DNA of 64,000 nt from NCBI RefSeq assembly GCF_016195855.1, contig NZ_JACPYU010000002.1, forward strand, positions 62,001 to 126,000, given 5' to 3'. Of this stretch, positions 40,701-48,159 are shown one piece after another (within the stretch, counting starts at the first letter, position 1; every line of letters begins with the position of its first letter). The notes beneath the pieces are model-generated. The model saw nothing but the letters and a program-made list of their open reading frames with translations, was not told the DNA's origin and made no database searches. This stretch comes from Aquabacterium sp. (GTDB lineage Bacteria > Pseudomonadota > Gammaproteobacteria > Burkholderiales > Burkholderiaceae_C). A program made the position numbers and the translations under genes.

Positions 40701-41131
40701 TCGCCGAGACCTCAGTGGATGTGCGCAAGCTCTGCCTGGAGATCACCGAGACATCGGCCATCACCAACCTGGCCGATGCCGGCGCCTTCATTGACGGCAT
40801 GCGCCAGCGCGGTGTGCGCATGGCGCTTGATGACTTCGGCTCGGGTGCTTCGTCCTTTGGTTACCTCAAGACCTTGCCGGTGGACTACCTCAAGATCGAT
40901 GGCCAGTTCATCAAGGCCCTGGTGAACGACCCGCTGGACCAGGCCACCGTGCGCTGCTTCTGCGAAGTGGCACGCGTGCTGGGCATCAAGACCATCGCGG
41001 AGTTCGTTGAAACCGAAGACACGCTGCATGCCTTGCGCAAGCTGGGCGTGGACCACGCACAGGGTTACCTGCTCCACAAGCCGCAACCACTGACCGAGTT
41101 GCTGACCCGCGTGTCGTGCCCCACAAACTGA
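37748..41131 (+). CDS. GAF-PAS(x4)-GGDEF-EAL cyclic-di-GMP signalling protein
   Basis: A 1127-residue cytosolic protein with no membrane helix. Order: GAF domain (about 10-155, [31 protein letters not shown]), four PAS domains (about 180-690, each with its PAC-type end such as [11 protein letters not shown] and [11 protein letters not shown]), GGDEF domain (about 700-860) with [10 protein letters not shown] near 775 and I-site RARD, and EAL domain (about 880-1120) with [27 protein letters not shown] and IAEFVETE. Both catalytic domains look intact, so it may be a bifunctional enzyme controlled by redox, gas or light-type ligands. Start ATG 37748 is preferred. It lies inside the T6SS locus, but a direct link to secretion is only inferred from position. 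Confidence 0.92.
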   Translation: [1127 protein letters not shown]

Positions 41132-41155
41132 GCGCATCCGCGCGGCCTGCCAGGC

Positions 41156-42319
41156 TCAGAAGAAGCGCCCGTTGACCAGGCCCTTGAGCACCCGCACAAC
41201 CAGGCGCCTGGCGTAATCACCGTAACCGATCTCGTCGGCCATCAGGTCCAGGTGCAGGCGCGTGACCTGTGTGCTGCGCGGCAGGGCCTTGACCAGCAGG
41301 CGCTCGCAGACCTGAGGAAAGATCAGGTAGCGCAGGCGGTTGGCGTGGTCCAGTGCCTGCGTGATGGCCTTGTGGCGGTGCTGGTAGGCCGTCAGTGCGG
41401 GCACACGGCCGCCCGAGGCCTGCGCCTCCAGCACCGCTTGTGCGGCGTAGTAGCCGCTCTGCATGGCAAAGGCGATGCCCTCACCGGTGATGGGCTCCAC
41501 CAGGCCGGCAGCATCACCGGCCAGCAGCACCTTGTCCGCGCCGGGCGTCGGCTTGTAATCGCCAAAGGGGATGTGGTGCCCCTTGATCTTGCCCGGCGGC
41601 ATGGTGCCGAACACGCTGCGCAGGAAGGCCTCGAAGTCTTGCTTCATCTGCGGGTTACGGGCCTGGATGCCGCCCACGCCCACCGTGACCGTGTCCCGCT
41701 TGGGGAACACCCAGCCATAGCCCCACTTCACCACGCCGAAGTAGATCTCCGGTTGCCTGACCTCGCGTTGCAACAGCGCGCGGTCCACGTCCATCTCCAG
41801 CGCGAACGCGATCTTCTCGCGGTCGTACGACGCGCCAAACAAGGTGCGGGCCACGGTGCTGTTGACACCATCGGCGCCAATGAGGTGGTCATAACGGATC
41901 TCTTGGCCGGACTGCAGGCGGCACACCTGCTGGTCCAGGTCGATCGCGGCCAGGCCATCGCCCAGGTACAAGGTGGTGCCCTGCTCTCGGGCCAGGCCAA
42001 GCAGGTAGTGGTCGAAGTCGCGACGGCAGGTGAAATAGAGCGCGCTGTGGCCACCCACCTCGCTCAGGCACCGGTCCCGGTGAAACAGGCGGATGCCATC
42101 TGCCTCGTACTCGAAGGCCTGGTCCCAGGCCGCTTCACCGAAGATGCGGGCAAAGAGCTTGCGGCTTCTGAGCGTGAGCAAGCCACCGCAGAGTTTGGCC
42201 CGGGGGAACACCGCCTTGTCGATGAGGGCGACGTCCACGCCCTGACTGGCCAGGGTGCGGGCTGCAGACGACCCGGCGGGGCCGCCACCGATCACGATGA
42301 CTGCATGGTGTTTTCTCAC
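41156..42319 (-). CDS. Geranylgeranyl-reductase-family FAD-dependent oxidoreductase
   Basis: A 387-residue flavoprotein. The N-terminal FAD site is VIVIGGGPAGSSAARTLA, followed by FPRAKLCGGLL, the family hallmark PxxKxCGG, FTCRRDFDHYLLGLA, LIGADGVNSTVA and LAGDAAGLVEPITGEGI. These proteins reduce isoprenoid double bonds or act as lipid/quinone halogenase-like monooxygenases; substrate cannot be told from the sequence. The start is a GTG (RC of 42317-42319) immediately before the FAD loop. It lies between the T6SS kinase block and the pppA-tagH block with no evident T6SS function, so it is probably an unrelated insertion or a remnant of older gene order. A menaquinone or chlorophyll pathway is not visible here. 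Confidence 0.85.
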   Translation of the reverse strand: MRKHHAVIVIGGGPAGSSAARTLASQGVDVALIDKAVFPRAKLCGGLLTLRSRKLFARIFGEAAWDQAFEYEADGIRLFHRDRCLSEVGGHSALYFTCRRDFDHYLLGLAREQGTTLYLGDGLAAIDLDQQVCRLQSGQEIRYDHLIGADGVNSTVARTLFGASYDREKIAFALEMDVDRALLQREVRQPEIYFGVVKWGYGWVFPKRDTVTVGVGGIQARNPQMKQDFEAFLRSVFGTMPPGKIKGHHIPFGDYKPTPGADKVLLAGDAAGLVEPITGEGIAFAMQSGYYAAQAVLEAQASGGRVPALTAYQHRHKAITQALDHANRLRYLIFPQVCERLLVKALPRSTQVTRLHLDLMADEIGYGDYARRLVVRVLKGLVNGRFF

Positions 42320-42373
42320 AGCCGCGCAGCGTACACCACCCCCGCACCGATTTCGCGGGGGCCGCTGGCGCGA

Positions 42374-42946
42374 TCAGTCCTTCGAGACGTCGGTCACGAT
42401 GGTGACACGGCGGTTCTCGGCGGCGGCCGGGTCCTTGGCGTTGAGCACCTCGGCATCACCCTTGCCCACGGCCTTCAGGCGCTTGGCCTCGATTGCATGC
42501 GCCGTGATCAGGTAGTTGCGCACGCTCTCGGCGCGCTGCTGCGACAGGCTCAGGTTGCTGTCGTGGGCGCCACGCGGGTCGGCATGGCCTTCGACGTTGA
42601 AGCCGTACTCGGCCAGCTTGTTGTTGCGCAGCGCGGCGGCCACCACGTCCAGCTGCTTCTTGGCCTGCGGGGTCAACTCGGCGGAGTTGGTCTCGAAGGT
42701 GATGAGCAGCGAGGCGCTGGGCTTGCGGGCGGCCTGCTGGCCAGGCGTGTCGCGCTGCACGCGCAGGGAGCGCGTGACCACGGGCTCTTCGGGCGTCAGG
42801 GCGTCGATGAGGTTGCCCTCGGTCACGGCCTTGCCTTTGAGCACGGTGGTGGGGGTGGGGCCTTCGGCATGCGCCAGATTCAGGCTGGCCAGCAGGGCGA
42901 CGGCGCTCAAGGCACGGATCAGGAAAGAGTTGGAAGACGTGTTCAT
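42374..42946 (-). CDS. Exported OmpA-like peptidoglycan-associated protein
   Basis: A 190-residue protein with a signal peptide (LIRALSAVALLASLNLAHA) and a C-terminal OmpA-type domain (about 85-185): ITFETNSAELTPQAKKQLDVV, VEGHADPRGAHDSNLSLSQQRA, VRNYLITAHAI and ENRRVTIVTD, with the conserved Asp and Arg that bind diaminopimelate. It has no lipobox and no barrel, so it is probably a periplasmic peptidoglycan-binding protein. It lies 104 bases downstream of pppA on the same strand and carries a 14-base palindrome in front of its start, so it may have its own promoter. AAGGA lies eight bases before the ATG. A TagL-like role is conceivable, but tssL already encodes such a domain. Confidence 0.87.
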   Translation of the reverse strand: MNTSSNSFLIRALSAVALLASLNLAHAEGPTPTTVLKGKAVTEGNLIDALTPEEPVVTRSLRVQRDTPGQQAARKPSASLLITFETNSAELTPQAKKQLDVVAAALRNNKLAEYGFNVEGHADPRGAHDSNLSLSQQRAESVRNYLITAHAIEAKRLKAVGKGDAEVLNAKDPAAAENRRVTIVTDVSKD

Positions 42947-42964
42947 GGACAGGTCCTTGAAGGG

Positions 42965-42978
42965 GTGACGGCCGTCAC
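42965..42978. promoter_or_regulatory. Perfect palindrome upstream of the OmpA-like gene
   Basis: GTGACGGCCGTCAC is a perfect 14-base palindrome 19-32 bases before the start codon. Its TGAC-N4-GTCA core has the same spacing as the sites near tssJ and tagH, so the same regulator could bind. At this distance it would overlap the start of transcription or the leader. Confidence 0.45.
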
Positions 42979-43050
42979 TGTAGAGCGATGGCCTGGAGGT
43001 GAGAAGCGACTTTTGTCATCGACAGGGTCATGGGCTGGCATCAAGGCCCA

Positions 43051-43818
43051 TCATGGACCGATGCGGGTGACCTCGCTGGGGTTGCCCGCCCAGACGGCCA
43101 CCGCAGTGTAGTTGTCCTGGTTGGGCACCTGGCGCTGCGCCACCAGCTCGGCCATCTGGTCCAGCCACTGCTGGGGGTTGCCGGCCTGCAGCAGGGTGCG
43201 CTCGATGTCGGCCGGTTCGAGCTGGTCCCACCAGCCGTCCGAGCACAGCAAAAAGGCATCACCCTCGATCAGTGCCTGTGGCTCGCGCGTCAGGTGCACG
43301 TGCGGCGTTTCTTCGCTGCCCATCGCGGCCAGCAGCTGGTTCTTGCGCGGGTGGTGGCGGGCTTCTTCCGGCTTGATGAAGCCGGCATCAACCATGTGCT
43401 GCACGACGCTGTCGTCCGTGGTGAGTTGCTGGGCCACACCCTGGCGCACGCGGTACAGGCGCGAGTCGCCCACATGGCCCCACATGGCCAGGCCTTCTTG
43501 CGCCTCCAGCCACAGGACCACCACGGTGGCGTGCATGCGCTGGTGGCTCTTGAAGCCCTCCTGGCCAGCGTTGAGCACCTCGTTGGCCTCTTCGATGGAG
43601 GCCTCCAGCACCGCGGGGTTGTAGACGGTGGCGCGCTGCAGCAGCAAGGTGGCGGTGCGCACCACGATGTCCGAGGCCATGGCGCCATTGCTGTGGCCGC
43701 CTGCGCCGTCAGACAGCACGGCATAGACCTGCGTGCCAGAGGTGCCTTGGCGAAAGTCGTCTTCGTTGTGCGAACGCTGGCCGACTTCGCTGCGGCTGGC
43801 TACTTCAATGTGCATCAT
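43051..43818 (-). CDS. pppA: T6SS PP2C-type protein phosphatase PppA
   Basis: A 255-residue PPM/PP2C phosphatase. Motifs in order: SEVGQRSHNEDDF, LSDGAGGHSNGAMAS (metal Asp), WGHVGDSRLYRVR, TDDSVVQHMVDAG, GDAFLLCSDGWWDQL and NQDNYTAVAVW. All metal-coordinating acids appear present. In T6SS, PppA dephosphorylates Fha and PpkA and so resets or redirects the apparatus. Its ATG overlaps the tagH stop by four bases, so phosphatase and FHA scaffold are translationally coupled. The length agrees with PppA/Stp1. It is separated from ppkA by about 5.5 kb of unrelated genes but belongs to the same pathway. Confidence 0.92.
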   Translation of the reverse strand: MMHIEVASRSEVGQRSHNEDDFRQGTSGTQVYAVLSDGAGGHSNGAMASDIVVRTATLLLQRATVYNPAVLEASIEEANEVLNAGQEGFKSHQRMHATVVVLWLEAQEGLAMWGHVGDSRLYRVRQGVAQQLTTDDSVVQHMVDAGFIKPEEARHHPRKNQLLAAMGSEETPHVHLTREPQALIEGDAFLLCSDGWWDQLEPADIERTLLQAGNPQQWLDQMAELVAQRQVPNQDNYTAVAVWAGNPSEVTRIGP

Positions 43819-46067
43819 GCAGGTTTGGCTGGGTCACGGCCGGTCTGGCGGCGTTCGGCATCCAGGCGGTCCAGTTGTTCTTCGTAGGCTTGCAGGAAGG
43901 CACGGCCAAAGAGGTTGTGGAAGTCGTCCTGCGCCTCGGCCTTGACGGCGTCGTAGTGCTGCAGGTAGAGCTCCCATAGCTTGGCGCGGCGGTTCATGGG
44001 CAGCAGGCTGTCGAGCATGCTGCGGCCCACCAGCTTGGCCTCCAGCGCATCGGGCTCGAAGCGGGCCAGCACGCCCTCCAGGGCCGCGCGCATGCCCACC
44101 ATGGTGCCGATGGTGTGGCCCAGCAGGTCGTCCATGGCGTCGGCCACGGCCTCGGGGCCGGACATGAAGCCACGCAGCGGCGGCTGCAGCAGCTGCTCCA
44201 TGGCCGACACGGTGTCGGGCGAGAACTTCAGGGGGTTGTTGCGACGGGCCTGGATCACGGTGACCTCGGCGCGCATCTCCTGCTTGGTGGCGGCGCGGGC
44301 GGCCACCAGCTTGAGGCTGCCGTCCACGGTGTGGTGCAGCAACTGGCCGATGACGCGCATCAGATCGGGGTTGAGGCCTTGCGGTGGCGTGAAGTGGATG
44401 CCGGCGCCCTCGCAGAAAGCGGCCCACAGCGCTTGCGTGTCGGCTTGCGTGCCGGCTTGCGTACCGGCGCTGGCGGCCGGGTTGGTGAGCGCTGCGGAGG
44501 TCGTTGCGGCAGATGCCGAAGCGGTGGCGGGAGCGGGAGCGGGTGCAACGGCCGGCACCGGCTCGGGCACCTTGACCTCGACATGCGGTACGGCCGTCTG
44601 CGGGATGGGCAGCTGGGTCTGCAAGGGCTCGACCAGGGGTTCATGGCCCACCGGCGCGCTCACATCGATCGCCTTTTTGACGTGCACGCTGGGCACCGTT
44701 TGGGGCGACAGGTCCAGGTCGTCGAGCAAGCCACCGGACCGGGCGGGTGTGCCCAGGCCCAGGTCGGCAAAAGGTGAGGCACCGCTGGCCTCAGCCTTGC
44801 CTGGCGCCTTGTCTGCGATCTTGTCGGCCGCTTTGGGCTGCGGCATGAAGGAGAAGGAGGCCTCCAGCGGCTCGGGGGGCGCAGCGGGCTTGGGCGAGGC
44901 CACGGGTGGCAGTGGCATCGCCGCCTGCAGCTCGGGCACATCGTCGGGGAAGGCCGATCCGGCATCGACGGGCGGCTTGTCTGGCGCCGAGGTGCTGATG
45001 TCAGCGCGGGGCTTGATCAAGGACAGCGGGTCCATGCTGATGGGCGTGCCGGCTGCGGCCTGGGCAGGTGCCGCCGGTTCGGTCTTTTTCAGGAAGGACG
45101 CCAGCGGGTCGGACGAGGCGCCCCCACCCAGCCCGAACATCTGGTCAATGGACTGGGCACCGGGTGGCGCGACCGAGCCCATCAGGTCCAGGTCGCCGGG
45201 CAAGGGCTTGGCACCGGGTGACAGGTCAAAAGGCGAGGCACTGGCGGGTGGCGTGGGCGCTTGCGGCAGATCCCAAGTGCTGGCCGCGGCAGCCGGCCGG
45301 CCCGATGGGGTGGGGGCGGACTGGAGGTCGGCAAAGGGATCAAAATCATCCGGCAGGCGTGCCGGTGTGGCGGGCGCGGGCGCAGAGGGCGCCGGGGCCG
45401 GCGCGGGGGAGCCAAAGCCGCCCAGCAGGTCGGCGAACGGAGAGGCCGGCGATGGAGACGGTGCGGGCACAAACGCGGGTGCCACCGGCGCGCCTGCGAC
45501 CGACGACGCCCCACTGAGGCCTCCCAGCAGATCGGCAAAAGGCGAGGCGTTGGAGGACGGCGGTGTGGGTGCAGGTGCAAATGCGGGCGCAGGTGCAGGT
45601 GCCGCAACCGGCGCCTGCACCCCTGTGCCATGCTCGGCCGCCCGCATCAGGCTGGGATCGGTGCGCGGCTCTTGACCCGACCCGACGATGACCGTGCGCG
45701 AATCCACTGCTGCGCGGCCTTTGGTGATGGTGCGGGCCGTGGCGTCGTTTTGCGAGTAGTTCACCAGCAAGGCATAGGTGCCGATCTGCAGCTCGTCGTT
45801 TTCGTCCAGCAGCACGCCCTCGCCAGGTGGCACGGGCTTGTTGTTGTGCCAGATCGGGTTGGCATTGCCCACGTTGAGGATGCGCCAGCCCTCGGGGCCG
45901 CGGCTGACCTCGGCCTGCAGGCGTGAGATGCGGCGCTCCGGATCGGGCAGTGCCAGGGTGTTCGTGTCGGAGCGGCCGATGGTGCCGCCGCGCTCGTCGA
46001 AGTAAGCGGAAATCGCCTGCGTCAAGGGCTGGCCAGCCAGGCTGACGGCGCGGATGAGCAAGTGCAT
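43815..46067 (-). CDS. tagH: T6SS FHA-domain scaffold TagH (Fha)
   Basis: A 750-residue protein. The N-terminal FHA domain (about 20-105) shows GGTIGRSDTNTLALPD, RRISRLQAEV and NPIWHNNKPV and binds phosphothreonine. A long Pro/Ala/Ser-rich disordered region (about 130-530) contains repeated ASPFADLLGG and related SPFADL motifs at least four times, which may act as docking peptides. The C-terminal 200 residues (WAAFCEGAGIHF, RVIGQLLHHTVDGSL, NPLKFSPDTVSAMEQLL, MVGMRAALEGVLARFEP) match the conserved TagH/VI_FHA domain. Phosphorylated by PpkA and dephosphorylated by PppA, Fha promotes apparatus assembly. It is divergent from the caspase operon, with the shared palindrome in between. Confidence 0.92.
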   Translation of the reverse strand: MHLLIRAVSLAGQPLTQAISAYFDERGGTIGRSDTNTLALPDPERRISRLQAEVSRGPEGWRILNVGNANPIWHNNKPVPPGEGVLLDENDELQIGTYALLVNYSQNDATARTITKGRAAVDSRTVIVGSGQEPRTDPSLMRAAEHGTGVQAPVAAPAPAPAFAPAPTPPSSNASPFADLLGGLSGASSVAGAPVAPAFVPAPSPSPASPFADLLGGFGSPAPAPAPSAPAPATPARLPDDFDPFADLQSAPTPSGRPAAAASTWDLPQAPTPPASASPFDLSPGAKPLPGDLDLMGSVAPPGAQSIDQMFGLGGGASSDPLASFLKKTEPAAPAQAAAGTPISMDPLSLIKPRADISTSAPDKPPVDAGSAFPDDVPELQAAMPLPPVASPKPAAPPEPLEASFSFMPQPKAADKIADKAPGKAEASGASPFADLGLGTPARSGGLLDDLDLSPQTVPSVHVKKAIDVSAPVGHEPLVEPLQTQLPIPQTAVPHVEVKVPEPVPAVAPAPAPATASASAATTSAALTNPAASAGTQAGTQADTQALWAAFCEGAGIHFTPPQGLNPDLMRVIGQLLHHTVDGSLKLVAARAATKQEMRAEVTVIQARRNNPLKFSPDTVSAMEQLLQPPLRGFMSGPEAVADAMDDLLGHTIGTMVGMRAALEGVLARFEPDALEAKLVGRSMLDSLLPMNRRAKLWELYLQHYDAVKAEAQDDFHNLFGRAFLQAYEEQLDRLDAERRQTGRDPAKPA

Positions 46068-46134
46068 GAAGGCTCCAGACTGCCCCTGTTATAGAAATGG
46101 GTGGGGGCGATGATCCGAATGGTGTCGGGGCAGC

Positions 46135-46202
46135 TGACCTTGGTCAATCAACGAAAGTCATGCGCGCAGCCTTGATACAGGCCATGCGACTAACCAAAGT
46201 CA
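46135..46202. promoter_or_regulatory. TNAC-N4-GTCA sites between tagH and the caspase operon
   Basis: TGACCTTGGTCA (46135-46146) is identical to the site before tssJ; a weaker CAACGAAAGTCA (46149-46160) and TAACCAAAGTCA (46191-46202) follow. They lie in the 239-base divergent gap 46068-46306 and could control tagH-pppA, the caspase operon, or both. No convincing -35/-10 pair was found. Confidence 0.5.
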
Positions 46203-46306
46203 CGTGACATTTGCCTCGATTGCGTCAAGCTTGCCCAGCTTTGCTGGCGCATGCGCGGTCTTCGCTGCCCAGCGCATCCAAAAATCAATGGTTCACGGAG
46301 CGTGCA

Positions 46307-47311
46307 ATGATTTGCCTGGCGCCAGCGCGGCGGCATCTTGTCTCATTGATCGGCCTGATCGCCCTGTGTACATGCTTGCGCCCCATCAGCGCGATTGCCG
46401 CCCCAATAGACACCCCACCCCCTCGGCTGGCATGGGTGGTGGGCAATGCGCGCTATGAAGGCATGACGCCGCTGAACAACCCGGCTCATGATGCCCAGGA
46501 TATGTGCCAGAGCCTGCGACGGCTGCACTTCAAAACGCTGTGCCACACGGACATCCCGGATCGCGCCACCGTACTGAAGTTATTCGCCGAGTTTGTCGCC
46601 CAGCTCACGCCAGACAGCCACGGCCTGGTCTACTACGCGGGCCATGCCGTGCAGATTCAGGGGCACAACTACCTCGTGCCTACCCGTGCATCGGTGCGCA
46701 ACATGTCTGACGTTCCGCAGCAGCTGGTCGACGTCCAGGACTTGCTGGACCAAATCAAGTCCAAGGGCAATACCTTCAATGTGGTCACACTGGACGCCTG
46801 CCGGGAAGACCCCTTCGCAGGTTCATTACCCACACCTGGCGACAACGGCCCGAATCTGCTCAGAGGGCTGAGCGTTCAAAACCAGCAAGCAGGGCCCATT
46901 GCCTACGGGCTGGGGGCGATACGCGATGCGCCGATCGGCACCATCGTGCTGTATGCCACGGGCGCCAACGACGTCGCGCTGGACGGCAACGGGCGCAACG
47001 GCCTGCTCACCAAACACCTGCTGGCCCACATTGAAACGCCGGGCATCACCGTCGAAGACATGATCAAGCGCGTGGGTGCTGGCGTTCGCGCGGAGTCACA
47101 ACGCCTGGCGCGAAAAGGGCAAACGCCGTTTGTCTATTCGTCGTTCACGGGCGAGTTCTGTTTTGCCGGCTGTGCCTCAAGAGAGGATCAGCATGAGCTC
47201 ACTCGCTTGCGGGCCCAAAACCAAATGTTGGAACAAAAAATCCAGCAAGGCTCGCCAGCAAGCAGCCCTGCCCCCCGGCCGGCGCAGCCCGTTGTTCCAG
47301 CCATTTTCTGA
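46307..47311 (+). CDS. Exported caspase-like cysteine protease (C14 family)
   Basis: A 334-residue protein with an N-terminal hydrophobic segment (LVSLIGLIALCTCL to AIAA) that should export or anchor it. The caspase p20 fold covers about 38-260: LAWVVGNARYEGMTPLNNPAHDA, the catalytic His113 in VYYAGHAVQIQG, and Cys165 in VTLDACREDPFAG; the dyad is intact although the usual GHG is GHA. A C-terminal region has a short predicted coiled coil (LTRLRAQNQMLEQKI) and a Pro-rich tail. ATG at 46307 has GGAG seven bases upstream; a longer frame to 46211 lacks support. It is the first gene of a three-gene operon with a predicted outer-membrane protein and a beta-propeller lipoprotein. Substrate and location (periplasm likely) are inferred. 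Confidence 0.85.
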   Translation: MICLAPARRHLVSLIGLIALCTCLRPISAIAAPIDTPPPRLAWVVGNARYEGMTPLNNPAHDAQDMCQSLRRLHFKTLCHTDIPDRATVLKLFAEFVAQLTPDSHGLVYYAGHAVQIQGHNYLVPTRASVRNMSDVPQQLVDVQDLLDQIKSKGNTFNVVTLDACREDPFAGSLPTPGDNGPNLLRGLSVQNQQAGPIAYGLGAIRDAPIGTIVLYATGANDVALDGNGRNGLLTKHLLAHIETPGITVEDMIKRVGAGVRAESQRLARKGQTPFVYSSFTGEFCFAGCASREDQHELTRLRAQNQMLEQKIQQGSPASSPAPRPAQPVVPAIF

Positions 47312-47339
47312 ATCATCAATTCAACAGGTAGGACACACC

Positions 47340-48137
47340 ATGCATCACACACTCACCCTCGCCTTGTCGACCGCGTGCCTGTGTGGCGCTGCCAGTTGCC
47401 CCGCCCAGACCACGGATGAAGCAGACGCCAACCGATGGCACGTGAGTGTGGGCGCCAAAGCCTGGCTGAACCAATGGGACAGCTGGGACATCAACCGCGT
47501 TCAGATTGGCGGCAGCGCCTTGCAAGTGGTCGAATCGGTATCCAGCGACCAGACATTGGCCTTCATCCCGGTCATCAGCGTGCGACAAGGCCCCTGGTCC
47601 ATCACGACCAGCGTCATGAGCAAAACCAACTACACGCTGCACAACGCCGTGACCACCATCTCTGCCTCACGCAGCGAGTTTGATCTCAATGCCGGCTGGG
47701 CAGCCACGCCAGGCATCACCTTGACTGCAGGCTTCAAACGGCTGACCCAAGAAGCCGGCGGACGCTTCACCTGGCGTGGCCCGGTGCTGGGCGCCTCGGC
47801 CACGGCGCCGCTGCCTGCAGGATGGGCGCTATACGGCACACTGGGCCTGGGCCGCCTGAGCCTCAAGCTCCCAGGAGCCGATGCAGACGGGCAAGGCACA
47901 AGGAGCGCCAGTTATACCGTCAGCGAAGTCGGCCTGGCCTATGCGTTCACACCCGCCTTGATCAAGGGCGACACCGGTCTGACCATGACCATAGGCTACC
48001 GCTCGCAAAGCGTGCGTAGCCGTGACTACGCCCTGTCATCCCAACCCTCGGGCGGTGGTGCGGTGTCCGTGTATGCACACGATGAATTGCGCGACAACAC
48101 CCAGGGTCTGACCATCAGCCTGCTGGGCACATTCTGA
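47340..48137 (+). CDS. Predicted outer-membrane beta-barrel protein of unknown function
   Basis: A 265-residue protein with a signal peptide (TLTLALSTACLCGAASCPAQ) and a body of alternating strands such as WHVSVGAKAWLNQW, FIPVISVRQGPWSITTSV, SEFDLNAGWAATPGITLTAGFKRL, GWALYGTLGLGRLSL and TMTIGYRSQSV, ending in LTISLLGTF with a terminal Phe, the signal for outer-membrane insertion. About ten to twelve strands are plausible. No family was recognised. AGGTAGGA stands just before the ATG, 28 bases after the caspase-like gene, and the beta-propeller lipoprotein gene follows 22 bases later, so the three are probably one transcript and one envelope system. Confidence 0.75.
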   Translation: MHHTLTLALSTACLCGAASCPAQTTDEADANRWHVSVGAKAWLNQWDSWDINRVQIGGSALQVVESVSSDQTLAFIPVISVRQGPWSITTSVMSKTNYTLHNAVTTISASRSEFDLNAGWAATPGITLTAGFKRLTQEAGGRFTWRGPVLGASATAPLPAGWALYGTLGLGRLSLKLPGADADGQGTRSASYTVSEVGLAYAFTPALIKGDTGLTMTIGYRSQSVRSRDYALSSQPSGGGAVSVYAHDELRDNTQGLTISLLGTF

Positions 48138-48159
48138 TTCGTCAGACAAGGAGCGCAAC

